A stretch of DNA of 64,000 nt from Microlunatus sp. Gsoil 973 (GTDB lineage: Bacteria > Actinomycetota > Actinomycetes > Propionibacteriales > Propionibacteriaceae): contig NZ_CP046122.1 in the NCBI RefSeq assembly GCF_009707365.1, positions 3,410,001 to 3,474,000 on the forward strand. The letters run 5' to 3'. Under the pieces are notes generated by a model. That model saw only the letters and a program-made list of their open reading frames with translations, did not search any database and was not told where the DNA came from. The position numbers and the translations under genes were made by a program. Of this stretch, positions 1-8,582 are shown in pieces (positions within the stretch are counted from its first letter, which is position 1; each line of letters starts with the position of its first letter).

Positions 1-595
1 CTGGCGAAAGCCAACTGTGCCATCGCCAACGGACTGGGTGCCACGTTCATCCGGGCCTTCGGCGGACCGGTCCCCTGCGGGCAGCGATCCGTTCGATCAC
101 GTCGCCAGGATCGCCGACGGTCTGGGTACGGTCGCCGAGGACACCTGGGCCGAGGGTGTACAAACCCTGCTGGAAACCCACGACGATTTCAGCACTTCCG
201 ACAAGGTCAACCTGATCCTCGACCAAAGCAGCCGTCGGCTCGGCGTGCTCTGGGACTTGCTGCACAGCTGGCGGCACGGCGAGCCCGTCGAGCAGACCCA
301 TGCCAGGCTCGGCGACCGGATCCGGCAGGTGCACGTCAAGGACTCGAGCACGGCCACAGCCGAGGGCTTCGACCTGGTGTTGACCGGGACGGGCATCGCC
401 CCGCTGGGTGACCTGGTGGCGACGCTGCTCGCCGCGGACTTCACCGGCTACGTCGACTTCGAGTGGGAGAAGGCCTGGCATCCCGAGATCGAGGAGCCGG
501 AGGTTGCCATTCCGCATTTCCGGCGCGCGTTCGCCGAGATCGTGGAGCAGGTCGAGAAGGAAGCGGCCTCCGGCAGCCCGGTGCCGAACGGCTGA
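1..595 (+). pseudogene. Sugar-phosphate isomerase/epimerase, cut by window edge and frameshifted
   Basis: A TIM-barrel sugar-phosphate isomerase/epimerase (xylose-isomerase-like fold) whose beginning lies outside the window. Bases 1-75 read in frame 1 and end in FIRAFGGPVP. From base 77 the family match continues in frame 2 as AGSDPFDHVARIADG, through ILDQ, the metal-site-like HVKDSS and YVDFEWEKAWHPEIEEPE near the C-terminus. Dropping T76 joins the two parts into one smooth family-like protein, so a single inserted base breaks the gene. A GTG at 17 in the second frame gives a 192-residue ORF, but its first ~20 residues are unlike the family. The break may be a real mutation or a sequencing error. 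The substrate is unknown; relatives act on inositol or rare sugars. Confidence 0.75.
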
Positions 596-599
596 CTCG

Positions 600-1544
600 T
601 CAGGCGGCCTTCTCGACGGAGGCCGCGATCGCCACCAGGTCCCGGCCCGGACCCTGACTCGGATACCGGCCGGTGCGCCAGATCGCCGCCAGCGGCCGGG
701 TCAGGTCATGATCGCGGACGCGGACGGCCGACAACCGCCCCAGGGCAAGATCATCAGCCACCGACAGCCGGCTCAACACTCCCGGCGCCAGCCCGCCGCC
801 GATGGCGGCCGTGATGGCGCTCTCGGTGCTCAGCTCCACAGCCGGTGTCGCGCGCTCCAGACCGGGCAGGGCATCGGCCAGGATCAGTTCAAGCGCGCGA
901 CGGGTGCCCGAGCCCGGCTCGCGGGCGATTAACGGTGTCCGGGCGAGTTGTTCCAGGGTGATCCCGGAGCGACGCCGGGCCCAGGGGTGTTCCGGGGAGA
1001 CCACGACGACGAGTTCGTCGTAGCCGATCACCCGGTGCTTGAGATCCTTGGGCAGCTCCGGTGTCTCGATGAACCCGATGGCCGCCTTCTCGCTGCGTAC
1101 GGCACTGATCACCTTCTCGCTGTTGCCGGTGATCAGCTCCACATCGGTGGGACGCTGGTTGATCCGAAGCTGAGAGCGGTGCAACTCGACCAGCCAGCCG
1201 GGCACCAGATGCGCCGATGTGGTCAGGCTGGCGGCCACCCGGAGCCGGGCCGCGCGGCGTTCGTGCAGTGCCGTGATCCCGAAATCCATCCGTTCCGCCG
1301 CTCCCAGCACATCCTTGGCCCAGCCGGCGACCAGGCGTCCCGTCTGCGTCAACTGGGAACCGGTCGGGCTGCGGCGGACCAGCTCTGCGCCGATCTGCGA
1401 CTCCAGTGAGCGCATCCGCGAGGACGCCGCCTGCTGGGAATAGCCCATCTCGTGCGCGGCCGCAGACAGACTGCCGGTGCGGTCCACCGCACACAGCAGC
1501 AACATGGCAGACAGATCGGGTACGCGCCCACTCAGCACGGTCAC
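600..1544 (-). CDS. LysR-family transcriptional regulator
   Basis: A 314-residue DNA-binding regulator of normal LysR length. The N-terminal winged helix-turn-helix covers about residues 10-67 and contains GSLSAAAHEMGYSQQAASSR. The effector-binding domain follows at about 95-300. LysR proteins bind as tetramers and usually control a divergent neighbour. Here the gene upstream is an LCP gene on the same strand, 154 bp away, and the gene downstream is convergent, so no target is obvious. Relatives with this HTH style often sit beside sulfite/sulfate-type or TDT exporters. The YeiH-type exporter at 8.6 kb is a remote candidate only. Start: ATG/GTG-class codon at 1544 directly preceding the conserved helix region. 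Confidence 0.88.
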   Translation of the reverse strand: MTVLSGRVPDLSAMLLLCAVDRTGSLSAAAHEMGYSQQAASSRMRSLESQIGAELVRRSPTGSQLTQTGRLVAGWAKDVLGAAERMDFGITALHERRAARLRVAASLTTSAHLVPGWLVELHRSQLRINQRPTDVELITGNSEKVISAVRSEKAAIGFIETPELPKDLKHRVIGYDELVVVVSPEHPWARRRSGITLEQLARTPLIAREPGSGTRRALELILADALPGLERATPAVELSTESAITAAIGGGLAPGVLSRLSVADDLALGRLSAVRVRDHDLTRPLAAIWRTGRYPSQGPGRDLVAIAASVEKAA

Positions 1545-1698
1545 TCCTCATGATCATTTCCAGTGCGGCGTGACCGAGCCTCCCCGGGATTGCCGCGTAC
1601 AACCAGCGGTTGTGCCAGGACAAGAGTAAGCCGCATCCACTGAGATGACGCTTAGAGGAGTTTCCGTAACAGAGGAACCGACGGCCGGTCGTGACCGA

Positions 1699-2751
1699 TC
1701 ACCGGCCGGGATGGGCTTCCGCGTAACCGGCAAGATCATCGGAGCGGATCGCGTCGGCCAGCTCCCCCAGGGCCGCCTGGTCCACGACGTCGACAGCGCC
1801 GACGCCCGGAACGTCGGCGAATCCGGAGATCGGCGCCTGCAGTTGCCTGATGTCGTCCGGCGACATCCGAAGGGACAGCGCGAGCCGGCGCATCTCCGCG
1901 TTGGTGAAACCGTTGTCGACGGTGATGCTGCCGGCCAGATCACCGACGAACCGGGTGAACCGGGATGGGTTGCGGATCGCACCCGGGCTCAGGCCCTTGG
2001 CCAGCACCGCCTCTACGACCTGCCGGTTGTTGGCTGCCCGATCAAGATCGCCGTGCGGAAGAGCGAAGCGCTCCCTGACGTACCACATCGCGCGGTCACC
2101 GGAAATGGTGATCTTGCCTGCCGGGTAGCGGTAACCATGGCTGAAGAAGTCGTAGCGGTTGGTGATCGTCACGCCGCCCAGGTCGTCGGTCAGGTCGACC
2201 AGTCCGGTGAAATCCACCACGGCCGCGTGGTTGATCTTGATCTGCAGCAGGTCCTGGACCGACCGTACGGCCAGTTCTGGTCCGCCGAGCGCGTACGCGG
2301 CGTTGATCTTGTTCTTCCCCTTTCCCGGGATGGGAACATACATGTCGCGGGGGAAGGAGATCAGGTATCCGGCATGCCGATCGGCGTCGAGATGCAGCAC
2401 CATGAGTGTGTCGCTGCGGCCGTGCTGCGCATTCCTCCCGTCGATGCCCATCAAGAGCAGGTTGATCGGTGCATCCGATGCGTCCTTGCCGGTGCCGTCG
2501 CCGCTGCGGTTGAACTTGCCGTCGTCGGACTCGATCGCCCCGCCGGCATCCTCTGACGGCATCAAGCGGGCATGTTTGACATGCTCGGTCGCGGCCCGCG
2601 TTGCGCTGTAGAGATACGCGCCGATCGCGCTCAGGGCCACCACCGCGAAGGCGAGACCCAGCGCGATCGACAGCACCACCTTCCGCCGACGTGGCCGTAG
2701 CGCGCGACGCGGTCGTGCCCGACGCTGGCGCAAGTCGGTTGCCACCTCCAT
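1699..2751 (-). CDS. LytR-CpsA-Psr (LCP) family cell-wall ligase
   Basis: A 350-residue membrane-anchored LCP protein. This family transfers undecaprenyl-linked glycopolymers to peptidoglycan outside the membrane. An Arg-rich cytoplasmic tail (residues ~8-23) is followed by one transmembrane helix (~24-47), a low-complexity linker, and the LCP domain from about residue 95: INLLLMGIDGR, then RSDTLMVLHLD, FPRDMYVPIPG, and GDLDRAANNRQ. These carry the Arg and Asp residues expected to hold the pyrophosphate lipid. ATG at 2751 is preferred over upstream in-frame codons because it places the basic tail and helix at the N-terminus. The start faces the DapA-like gene across a divergent region holding an 11-bp-period direct repeat (2818-2837). 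Confidence 0.9.
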   Translation of the reverse strand: MEVATDLRQRRARPRRALRPRRRKVVLSIALGLAFAVVALSAIGAYLYSATRAATEHVKHARLMPSEDAGGAIESDDGKFNRSGDGTGKDASDAPINLLLMGIDGRNAQHGRSDTLMVLHLDADRHAGYLISFPRDMYVPIPGKGKNKINAAYALGGPELAVRSVQDLLQIKINHAAVVDFTGLVDLTDDLGGVTITNRYDFFSHGYRYPAGKITISGDRAMWYVRERFALPHGDLDRAANNRQVVEAVLAKGLSPGAIRNPSRFTRFVGDLAGSITVDNGFTNAEMRRLALSLRMSPDDIRQLQAPISGFADVPGVGAVDVVDQAALGELADAIRSDDLAGYAEAHPGR

Positions 2752-2815
2752 GCTGGAGACCCCTTCCAGACATCGATGTGCTCTCGACGCTAGGAGGAGT
2801 GACGCGAGGTCGCGC

Positions 2816-2838
2816 AAGATAACGGTGAGATAACGGTA
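2816..2838 (-). promoter_or_regulatory. Tandem 11-bp direct repeat, response-regulator-like site
   Basis: GATAACGGT occurs at 2818-2826 and again at 2829-2837, exactly 11 bp apart. On the minus strand this reads as two head-to-tail TNACCGTTATC units. Tandem 11-bp repeats are the usual arrangement for OmpR/PhoB-type response regulators. The site lies in the divergent region between the LCP gene (minus strand) and the DapA-like gene (plus strand). Which regulator binds is unknown. Confidence 0.5.
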
Positions 2839-2918
2839 AGGTTCGGCGCACCGCAATATCTTTCGCGGATGGGCTCGAGGTGAGCCAGGAACAGGACACA
2901 GTCAGCGGAGGAGACACC

Positions 2919-3878
2919 GTGGCACAGCCGATCACCGGGGTGATCCCGCCGATCGTCACGCCGTTGACCGACGGTGGCGACGTCGACAGCGGATCACTTC
3001 GCCGACTGATCGATCACGTCCTCGCCGAAGGCGCACGCGGAGTCTTCGTGCTCGGGAGCACCGGCGAAGGGACCTCGTTCACCGCCGCCCAGCGCACCCG
3101 GGTGATCGAACTCGCCGCCGACCATCTCGACGGCCGCGGGCAACTGCTGGCGGGCGTACTGGCGCCGAGTACGGCCCAGACCGCCGAGCTGATCCCCGGG
3201 GCGGTGGCCGCCGGCGCCGATGCGGTCGTCGCCGCAGCACCGTTCTACGTCGCCACACATGCCGCCGAGGTCGACCGGCACTACCGTCGGCTGGCGGAGG
3301 TCGCCGGACCCGTTCCGTTGGTGGCGTACGACATTCCTCCGCGGGTGCACAGCAAACTCGGCGCCCAGGTGGTGATCGGACTGGCAGCCGACGGCGTGAT
3401 CGCCGCGGTCAAGGACTCCAGCGGCGATCTGCCCGGCCTCCGCGGGCTGCTGACCGAGCGGGAGAACCACGGCATCACAGGATTCACGATCCTCACCGGT
3501 GCGGAGCCGACCGCCGACGTTGCCACGGCGCTCGGCGTTGACGGCATCATCCCCGGGCTGGGGAACCTGACCGTGTCACCGTTCGTGACGATCCTCGACG
3601 TGGTTAGCGGCGGCGACCTCAAGGCCGCCGCCGCTGCCCAGGCCAAGATCCTGGATCTGATGGCGGTCTTCGATGTCGGCGATCGCGGCCGGATCAGCGA
3701 CAGTTCGGCCACCACGGGTGGGATCAAGTCCGCCCTGGTGATGATGGGCGTCATCGACTCCGCCGCGGTGGCCGAACCGTTGAGCAGGCTCGACGACTCC
3801 GAGACTGCCCGGATCCGCGACCTGCTGGTCGCGGCCGGACTGCTCAGCCCTCGCGGACCGGCACCGGCTCGGGCTTGA
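2919..3878 (+). CDS. Dihydrodipicolinate synthase/N-acetylneuraminate lyase family aldolase
   Basis: A 319-residue class I aldolase of the DapA/NanA superfamily, forming a Schiff base with a keto-acid. Visible features are the substrate loop GSTGEG near residue 46, the catalytic Tyr in VAYDIPPR (~138), and the Schiff-base Lys in AVKDSSGD (~164). The family length is about 290-310. GTG at 2919 is chosen because a strong Shine-Dalgarno GGAGGAG lies at 2907-2913; an upstream GTG at 2880 lacks one. Lysine-pathway neighbours are absent, so the true substrate may be another 2-keto acid such as a sugar acid (inference). The 3' end overlaps the convergent MFS gene by 35 bp. Confidence 0.9.
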   Translation: MAQPITGVIPPIVTPLTDGGDVDSGSLRRLIDHVLAEGARGVFVLGSTGEGTSFTAAQRTRVIELAADHLDGRGQLLAGVLAPSTAQTAELIPGAVAAGADAVVAAAPFYVATHAAEVDRHYRRLAEVAGPVPLVAYDIPPRVHSKLGAQVVIGLAADGVIAAVKDSSGDLPGLRGLLTERENHGITGFTILTGAEPTADVATALGVDGIIPGLGNLTVSPFVTILDVVSGGDLKAAAAAQAKILDLMAVFDVGDRGRISDSSATTGGIKSALVMMGVIDSAAVAEPLSRLDDSETARIRDLLVAAGLLSPRGPAPARA

Positions 3879-5346
3879 CCTCGCCGTGCGCGCCGAGAGC
3901 GGGATCGGCCGGAACTGCCCGGGTCACGAACAGCGACAGGGTGAACGCGCCCACCGCAGCGACCGCCGCCGCCCCGAAGGCCAGGTGGAAGCCGCCGAGC
4001 TGCGCCTGCAGCGGGGTGGCGCCGGCCCTGACCAGCATGCCTGCCCGCAGCGACAGCAACGCGATCAGCAGGGCGGTGCCGGCCGCGCCGGCGACCTGCT
4101 GCAGGGTCATCAGCGTTGCACTCCCGTGGGAGTAGAGGTGCGGCGGCAGCGGGTTCAGCCCGTTGGTCATGGCCGGCGTCATCAGCAGACCCATACCGGC
4201 GCCGATCATGACCGCGTACTGGGCGGCCAGCAGCCAGACCGGGGAATGGGTCGTGGTGAAGATCATCGTCGACAACATGACGGCGAGCAGTCCGGTTCCG
4301 CTCAGCATCAGGCCGCGCGGACCGTACCGGTCGTAGAGCCGCCCGGTGATCGGCGACAGGATCGCCATCACCACGCCACCCGGCAGCAGGACCAGGCCGG
4401 TGGTCAGTGTGTCGAGCCCGCGGACCTGTTGCAGGTACAGCGGCAGCACCAGGATCATGCCGAACAACGAGACCATCGCCAGCAGGGTGATGACCAGGCT
4501 CTGCCGGAACGCCGTGAAGCTGAAGACGCGCAGATCCAGGAGCGGGTTGCCGGCCCGCTGCAGGCGCAACTGGCGGGTGCTGAAGATCGCCAGGAAGACG
4601 ATGCCGATCAGCAGCGACGCGATCCCGGTCACCGGGACCTTGCCGGCTCCGGCCTGGCCGAACTGGTTCAGGCCGTACACGAACAGGCCGAACGCCGGGA
4701 TGGTCAGCGCGACCGAGACCAGATCGATCGGGTGATTGTCCTCCTCACCGACGTTGACCAGGCGCAGCGCGCCGATGACCAGTGCGGTGAGCGCGATCGG
4801 TAGCACGATGAAGAACATGAACCGCCACGACAGGTACTGCAGGATCAGGCCGGAGATGGTCGGGCCGATGGCGGGGGCGACGGCGATCACGATGCTGACG
4901 GTGCCCATGAACGAACCCCGGCGCTGAGGCGGCACCAGGTTCAGCACGGTAGTCATCAGTAGCGGGATCATCACCGAGGTGCCTGAGGCCTGGACGATCC
5001 GGGCGAGCAGCAACACCGGGAACCCGGGCGCCAGCCCGGCCAACAGGGTGCCGGTGCTGAACAGGCCCATCGCCATGATGAAAACGGTGCGTGTGGTCAG
5101 CCGCTGCAGCACGAATCCGGTGGTCGGGATCAGCACCGCCATGGTGAGCATGAACGCGGTGGTGAGCCACTGACCGGTGCTGGCCGAGATGTCAAGATCT
5201 GCCATCAACCGCGGCAGCGCGACACTCATCACCGTCTCGTTGAAGATGACCACGAACGCTGCGATCAGCAGGATGCCGATCACCGTACGGTCGCGCGTGG
5301 ACATCTTCTGGGTCGCCGGCATCGGCGCAGTGTCAGGGATTGTCAC
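3844..5346 (-). CDS. DHA2-type MFS multidrug efflux transporter (EmrB/QacA-like)
   Basis: A proton-driven drug exporter of about 500 residues with roughly 14 hydrophobic segments, as expected for the DHA2 family. Recognisable family sequence includes FNETVMSVALPRLMADL in the first helix (family motif D1), the QWLTTAFMLTMAVLIP stretch, and RIVQASGTSVMIPLLMT (motif C-like region). GTG at 5346 is preferred because GGAAAGG (5357-5363) lies 10 nt upstream; longer in-frame starts add a polar tail. A short palindrome at 5397-5409 upstream may bind a repressor, but no regulator gene is adjacent. The substrate cannot be read from sequence. Confidence 0.9.
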   Translation of the reverse strand: MTIPDTAPMPATQKMSTRDRTVIGILLIAAFVVIFNETVMSVALPRLMADLDISASTGQWLTTAFMLTMAVLIPTTGFVLQRLTTRTVFIMAMGLFSTGTLLAGLAPGFPVLLLARIVQASGTSVMIPLLMTTVLNLVPPQRRGSFMGTVSIVIAVAPAIGPTISGLILQYLSWRFMFFIVLPIALTALVIGALRLVNVGEEDNHPIDLVSVALTIPAFGLFVYGLNQFGQAGAGKVPVTGIASLLIGIVFLAIFSTRQLRLQRAGNPLLDLRVFSFTAFRQSLVITLLAMVSLFGMILVLPLYLQQVRGLDTLTTGLVLLPGGVVMAILSPITGRLYDRYGPRGLMLSGTGLLAVMLSTMIFTTTHSPVWLLAAQYAVMIGAGMGLLMTPAMTNGLNPLPPHLYSHGSATLMTLQQVAGAAGTALLIALLSLRAGMLVRAGATPLQAQLGGFHLAFGAAAVAAVGAFTLSLFVTRAVPADPALGAHGEVKPEPVPVREG

Positions 5347-5653
5347 GGTTTGGTGACCTTTCCGTGCGTCGCGATCCTCAAGCTGAAGAGTTTTCACGAC
5401 CATTGGTCGATCCGGTTCGCTGGATATCGACAACTGTCGCCAATGAGATTGACCAACAGCTTCTAGCCTGTCCCCCGGGCCGCTGGCCTAGAACGGTCAA
5501 CGCCGACCGCAGCAATGTCAGCAACTCTAGAGCGCCGGGGTATTCCCCGACATCAGGTTTTCTCCCGATCCCGGCGGCATTCTGCTCCGGGCAGACCGGG
5601 CCGGGCGTGGACCGGCCCGCGGGCCCGTGGCACGGCCGTGATCGACTTGATCC
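5347..5653. other. Divergent intergenic region between MFS exporter and GH36-like gene
   Basis: No gene is visible in these 307 bp. It must carry the promoters of both flanking genes. Apart from the palindrome at 5397-5409, TTGGTC at 5403-5408 recurs as its complement GACCAA at 5451-5456. Nothing else stands out. Confidence 0.5.
5397..5409. promoter_or_regulatory. Possible repressor operator upstream of MFS exporter
   Basis: CGACCA-T-TGGTCG is a perfect inverted repeat with a one-base centre, about 50 bp upstream of the exporter start. Short palindromes at this position are typical of TetR or MarR operators controlling drug exporters. No cognate regulator is encoded next door, so this is a suggestion only. 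Confidence 0.35.
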
Positions 5654-7276
5654 GTGCCCGACAACTTCCAGACCACAACCATCGACGTCGCGCTTCCCGA
5701 TGCCGCCTTCGTCGTACGCGATTACGCCGGCGCGCCGGAGTCGGCGACGCCTGTACCGGACGGTTTCGCTGCGGGAGCGACCCGGATCGAGCTGACCGCA
5801 CGGCCGGAGGGACTGGCTGTGTCGATCGAATCGCGCGGGACACCGCTGGTGACGGTCGCGCTGCGGTGGCGCAACCCGCAACCGGACTCGGCGCTGATCC
5901 TCGGTGACGCCTGGGAGCGGTCGTACGGCGACCTGCAGTGGCGGCACAGGCAGCCGGAACGAGTGTTGCCGTGGTACTGGCTCGGTCACGATCCAGCCAG
6001 CGGCGAGACGGTCGGCATGGGCGTACGGGTCCGGCCGGCGGCCTTCTGTTCCTGGTCGGTGGACGAGGACGGAACAACCCTGTGGCTGGATGTCAGCAGC
6101 GGCGGCGTACCTGTTGAACTCGGAGATCGGCGGATCGAGGCCGCGACGATCGTGGAGGTCAAGCAGACGTCATCGGCGTACGAGTCCCAGGCCGCGCTCT
6201 GTCGGGCCATGTGCGACGACCCCTTGCTCCCCGACGGTCCGCTGGTCGGCGCCAACAACTGGTACTACGCGTACGGCGCCGACTTCGGCCCTGCGGAGGT
6301 TCTCACGGATGCCCGGACCATCGTCGAGCTGGCCGACGGGCATCCGGTCCGGCCATTCAGCGTCGTCGACGCCGGCTGGAGCGTCGGCGGCGGTGCACCG
6401 GGCGGACCCTGGACCGAAGGCATCCCCGGATTGTTCGATGACATGCCCGGATTGGCGTCCGGGATCCGGGCCGAGGGCGCCCGACCGGGCATCTGGATCC
6501 GCCCCGCGGCATTGACCACCGTCGACGATCCGACCCGGCTACGCCGCGGTCCCAGGCCGGCCAAGGAAGAGCCGCTGGATCTCAGCCGACCCGAGAACCT
6601 GGAGCAGATCGGTGCCGACATCGCCCGGCTGACTGGTTGGGGATTCGAGTTGATCAAGCACGACTTCTCCACCTTCGACCACTTCGCCCGGTGGGGGTTC
6701 CAGATGGGTCCGCGACTGACCGAGCCGGGCTGGGCGCCTGCGGACCGTTCGCTGACCAACGCCGAGATCCTGCTCGGCCTCTATCGGACCATCCGGCAGC
6801 ACGCCGGCGACGCCATGATCCTGGGCTGCAACGTGGTCGGGCATCTCGCCGCCGGGCTGGTGCATGCCCAGCGCACCGGGGACGACACGTCCGGCCGTGC
6901 CTGGGAACGCACCCGGCAGATGGGCGTCAACACGCTGGCCTTCCGGCTGGCCCAGCATCGACGGTTCTTCGTCATCGACGCGGACTGCGTGCCGGTCACC
7001 GCGGCGACGCCATGGCGGCGGAACCGGGAATTCCTGGATCTGGTCGCGCGGTCCGGCACCGCACTGTTCGTGTCCGTCGACCCCGGTCAACGCACCCCGG
7101 CGATCGATGCGGATCTGAAGGCGGCTGTACGGATCGCTCTGGACGGCGGGGAGCCCGGCGGGATCGAGCCGCTCGACTGGCTGACCTCAACCAGCCCGCG
7201 GGACTGGCGGACCGGTTCGTCCGAACGCAGCTATCACTGGCTCGAGCCGTACGGCGTCGGCAGCCACTCGGACTAG
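5654..7276 (+). CDS. GH36/clan GH-D-like glycoside hydrolase (alpha-galactosidase-like)
   Basis: A 540-residue putative glycosidase. The central TIM barrel shows FSVVDAGWSVGGGAPG (the aromatic/Asp start of GH27/36 barrels), GIWIRPAALT, the candidate nucleophile Asp in ELIKHDFSTFDHFARWGF, and the candidate acid/base Asp in HAQRTGDDTSGRAWE. An N-terminal beta-rich part (to ~residue 190) precedes the barrel, as in GH36. There is no signal peptide, so it is probably cytoplasmic. It starts at GTG 5654 with no clear ribosome-binding site, so the start is uncertain. No sugar transporter or sugar regulator is adjacent. A 38-nt hairpin follows the stop. Activity may be on an alpha-galactoside or related substrate (inference). 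Confidence 0.75.
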   Translation: MPDNFQTTTIDVALPDAAFVVRDYAGAPESATPVPDGFAAGATRIELTARPEGLAVSIESRGTPLVTVALRWRNPQPDSALILGDAWERSYGDLQWRHRQPERVLPWYWLGHDPASGETVGMGVRVRPAAFCSWSVDEDGTTLWLDVSSGGVPVELGDRRIEAATIVEVKQTSSAYESQAALCRAMCDDPLLPDGPLVGANNWYYAYGADFGPAEVLTDARTIVELADGHPVRPFSVVDAGWSVGGGAPGGPWTEGIPGLFDDMPGLASGIRAEGARPGIWIRPAALTTVDDPTRLRRGPRPAKEEPLDLSRPENLEQIGADIARLTGWGFELIKHDFSTFDHFARWGFQMGPRLTEPGWAPADRSLTNAEILLGLYRTIRQHAGDAMILGCNVVGHLAAGLVHAQRTGDDTSGRAWERTRQMGVNTLAFRLAQHRRFFVIDADCVPVTAATPWRRNREFLDLVARSGTALFVSVDPGQRTPAIDADLKAAVRIALDGGEPGGIEPLDWLTSTSPRDWRTGSSERSYHWLEPYGVGSHSD

Positions 7277-7298
7277 CTGTGGCCGACGGCCGCGATCG

Positions 7299-7336
7299 GA
7301 TGATCTGTGGCAGGGACGTCCCTGCCGCAGATCATC
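7299..7336 (+). terminator. Long near-perfect hairpin after GH36-like gene
   Basis: Arms 7299-7316 and 7319-7336 form an 18-bp stem with one G-U pair and a two-base CG centre, starting GATGATCTG. It sits 23 bp after the glycosidase stop and 72 bp before the methyltransferase start. There is no U-tract. It may be a terminator or, given its symmetry, an operator. Confidence 0.55.
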
Positions 7337-7408
7337 CACTCCTGCCGGCGATAGGGTGGAGGTGATGATGCAGTCCTGAGCGCGTACGACCCGGCCGCAG
7401 CGTGATCG

Positions 7409-8506
7409 TTGCGGCTGCTTCGGCGCGCCGGCTTCGTTCCCGTCCGTTCGGAACAAGCTCAGGGGCACATCATCACCACCCATCACGCGGCGACCCGGCT
7501 CGCCGAATTCGTCATCCCCGTCCACCACGTCGTCGACGACCTCGTGCTGACCACGATCGTCGGCGCGGCCGATCTGCTGGCCGACGACCTGCAACACGTC
7601 GGGTCCCACATACTGCGGACCGATGGTGATGCCGTTTGGTGCCGAATCGCCGGTGATCTAGGTGACCTCTGGGCCGTCCGCACGTACCGCAGCGCGGCGG
7701 TCCAACTCGGCGTCGACGCGCTCCCGGACCTTGACGCACTGCACCGCTCGATACGCAGCGGGGTCCTGGTCCCGCTGGCGTCCACGAACTCCATCGGTTT
7801 CCGGGTCGGACACCCGGATACTGCCCGGCGTCGGCAGGTGATCGACGCCGTCGAGGGCCGTACGCCCTGGACCAATCGACCGGCCGGCTGGGACGTCAAC
7901 CTCACCCAACATCACGGAACGTGGTTGGCCGAGGTCGGATATCTGCACAGCTCCCGGCGGTTCGGCAGACTGGCACGCCGGCCGTGGTCGACCAACCCGG
8001 TGCTGGCCGCAGTGCTGGTGCGCATGGCAAAGATCACCGACAACCAGCAGGTGCATGATCCCTTCTGCGGCACGGCGACCCTGCTGATCGCCGCCGACGC
8101 CGCCGCTCGATCCGTACGGCTCAGCGGCTCCGACATCGACCCGCCCGGTCTGGCGATGGCCCGGCAGAACCTGCACGATCATCAGCTCGATGCCGAACTG
8201 CGGCACGCGGATGCGATCCCGTTCCCGCATCCCGACGGCAGTCTGGATCGCATCGTGTCGAATCTGCCGTTCGGCAAGCGGGTCGGCAGCCACGTCGCGA
8301 ACACCCGGCTCTATCCCGCAGTCCTGCAGGAGATCGCCCGGACCCTGCGGCCGAACGGGCGGGCGGTTCTGCTCACCGAGGACAAGCGCCTGTTCGTCGA
8401 CGCCGTTGCGCGGACCAGGGGCATCAAGATCATCCGCGACCGCCTGCTCGGCTACAACGGGGCGACGCCCAGCGCGTACGTCCTGACCCGGACCCGGCGA
8501 CGGTGA
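7409..8506 (+). CDS. THUMP-type/UPF0020 N2-guanosine RNA methyltransferase
   Basis: A SAM-dependent RNA methyltransferase of about 365 residues resembling the Trm14/TrmN and RlmL class that modifies guanosine N2 in tRNA or rRNA. The C-terminal Rossmann domain shows HDPFCGTATLLIAAD (SAM motif I, with the preceding FCG signature), SGSDIDPPGLAMARQN (acidic ribose-binding loop) and the catalytic SNLPFGKRVG motif (the NPPY/NLPFG motif IV). The N-terminal ~150 residues would hold the THUMP-like RNA-binding part, which is poorly conserved here. The start is uncertain: TTG at 7409 is the first possible codon after an in-frame stop. Confidence 0.85.
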   Translation: MRLLRRAGFVPVRSEQAQGHIITTHHAATRLAEFVIPVHHVVDDLVLTTIVGAADLLADDLQHVGSHILRTDGDAVWCRIAGDLGDLWAVRTYRSAAVQLGVDALPDLDALHRSIRSGVLVPLASTNSIGFRVGHPDTARRRQVIDAVEGRTPWTNRPAGWDVNLTQHHGTWLAEVGYLHSSRRFGRLARRPWSTNPVLAAVLVRMAKITDNQQVHDPFCGTATLLIAADAAARSVRLSGSDIDPPGLAMARQNLHDHQLDAELRHADAIPFPHPDGSLDRIVSNLPFGKRVGSHVANTRLYPAVLQEIARTLRPNGRAVLLTEDKRLFVDAVARTRGIKIIRDRLLGYNGATPSAYVLTRTRRR

Positions 8507-8538
8507 CACAAGCCCAGCTTGTGTCGCGACAAGCTTGT
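8505..8538 (+). terminator. Hairpin overlapping methyltransferase stop, plus short palindrome
   Basis: GACACAAGC (8505-8513) pairs perfectly with GCTTGTGTC (8517-8525) across a three-base loop, starting inside the TGA stop codon. A separate 10-bp palindrome ACAAGCTTGT (8529-8538) follows. Together they look like a compact transcription terminator between the two plus-strand genes. Confidence 0.5.
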
Positions 8539-8582
8539 TGGGTCTACTCCGGCGGTCGGGTCTGACGGACCATCGAGTCAAC

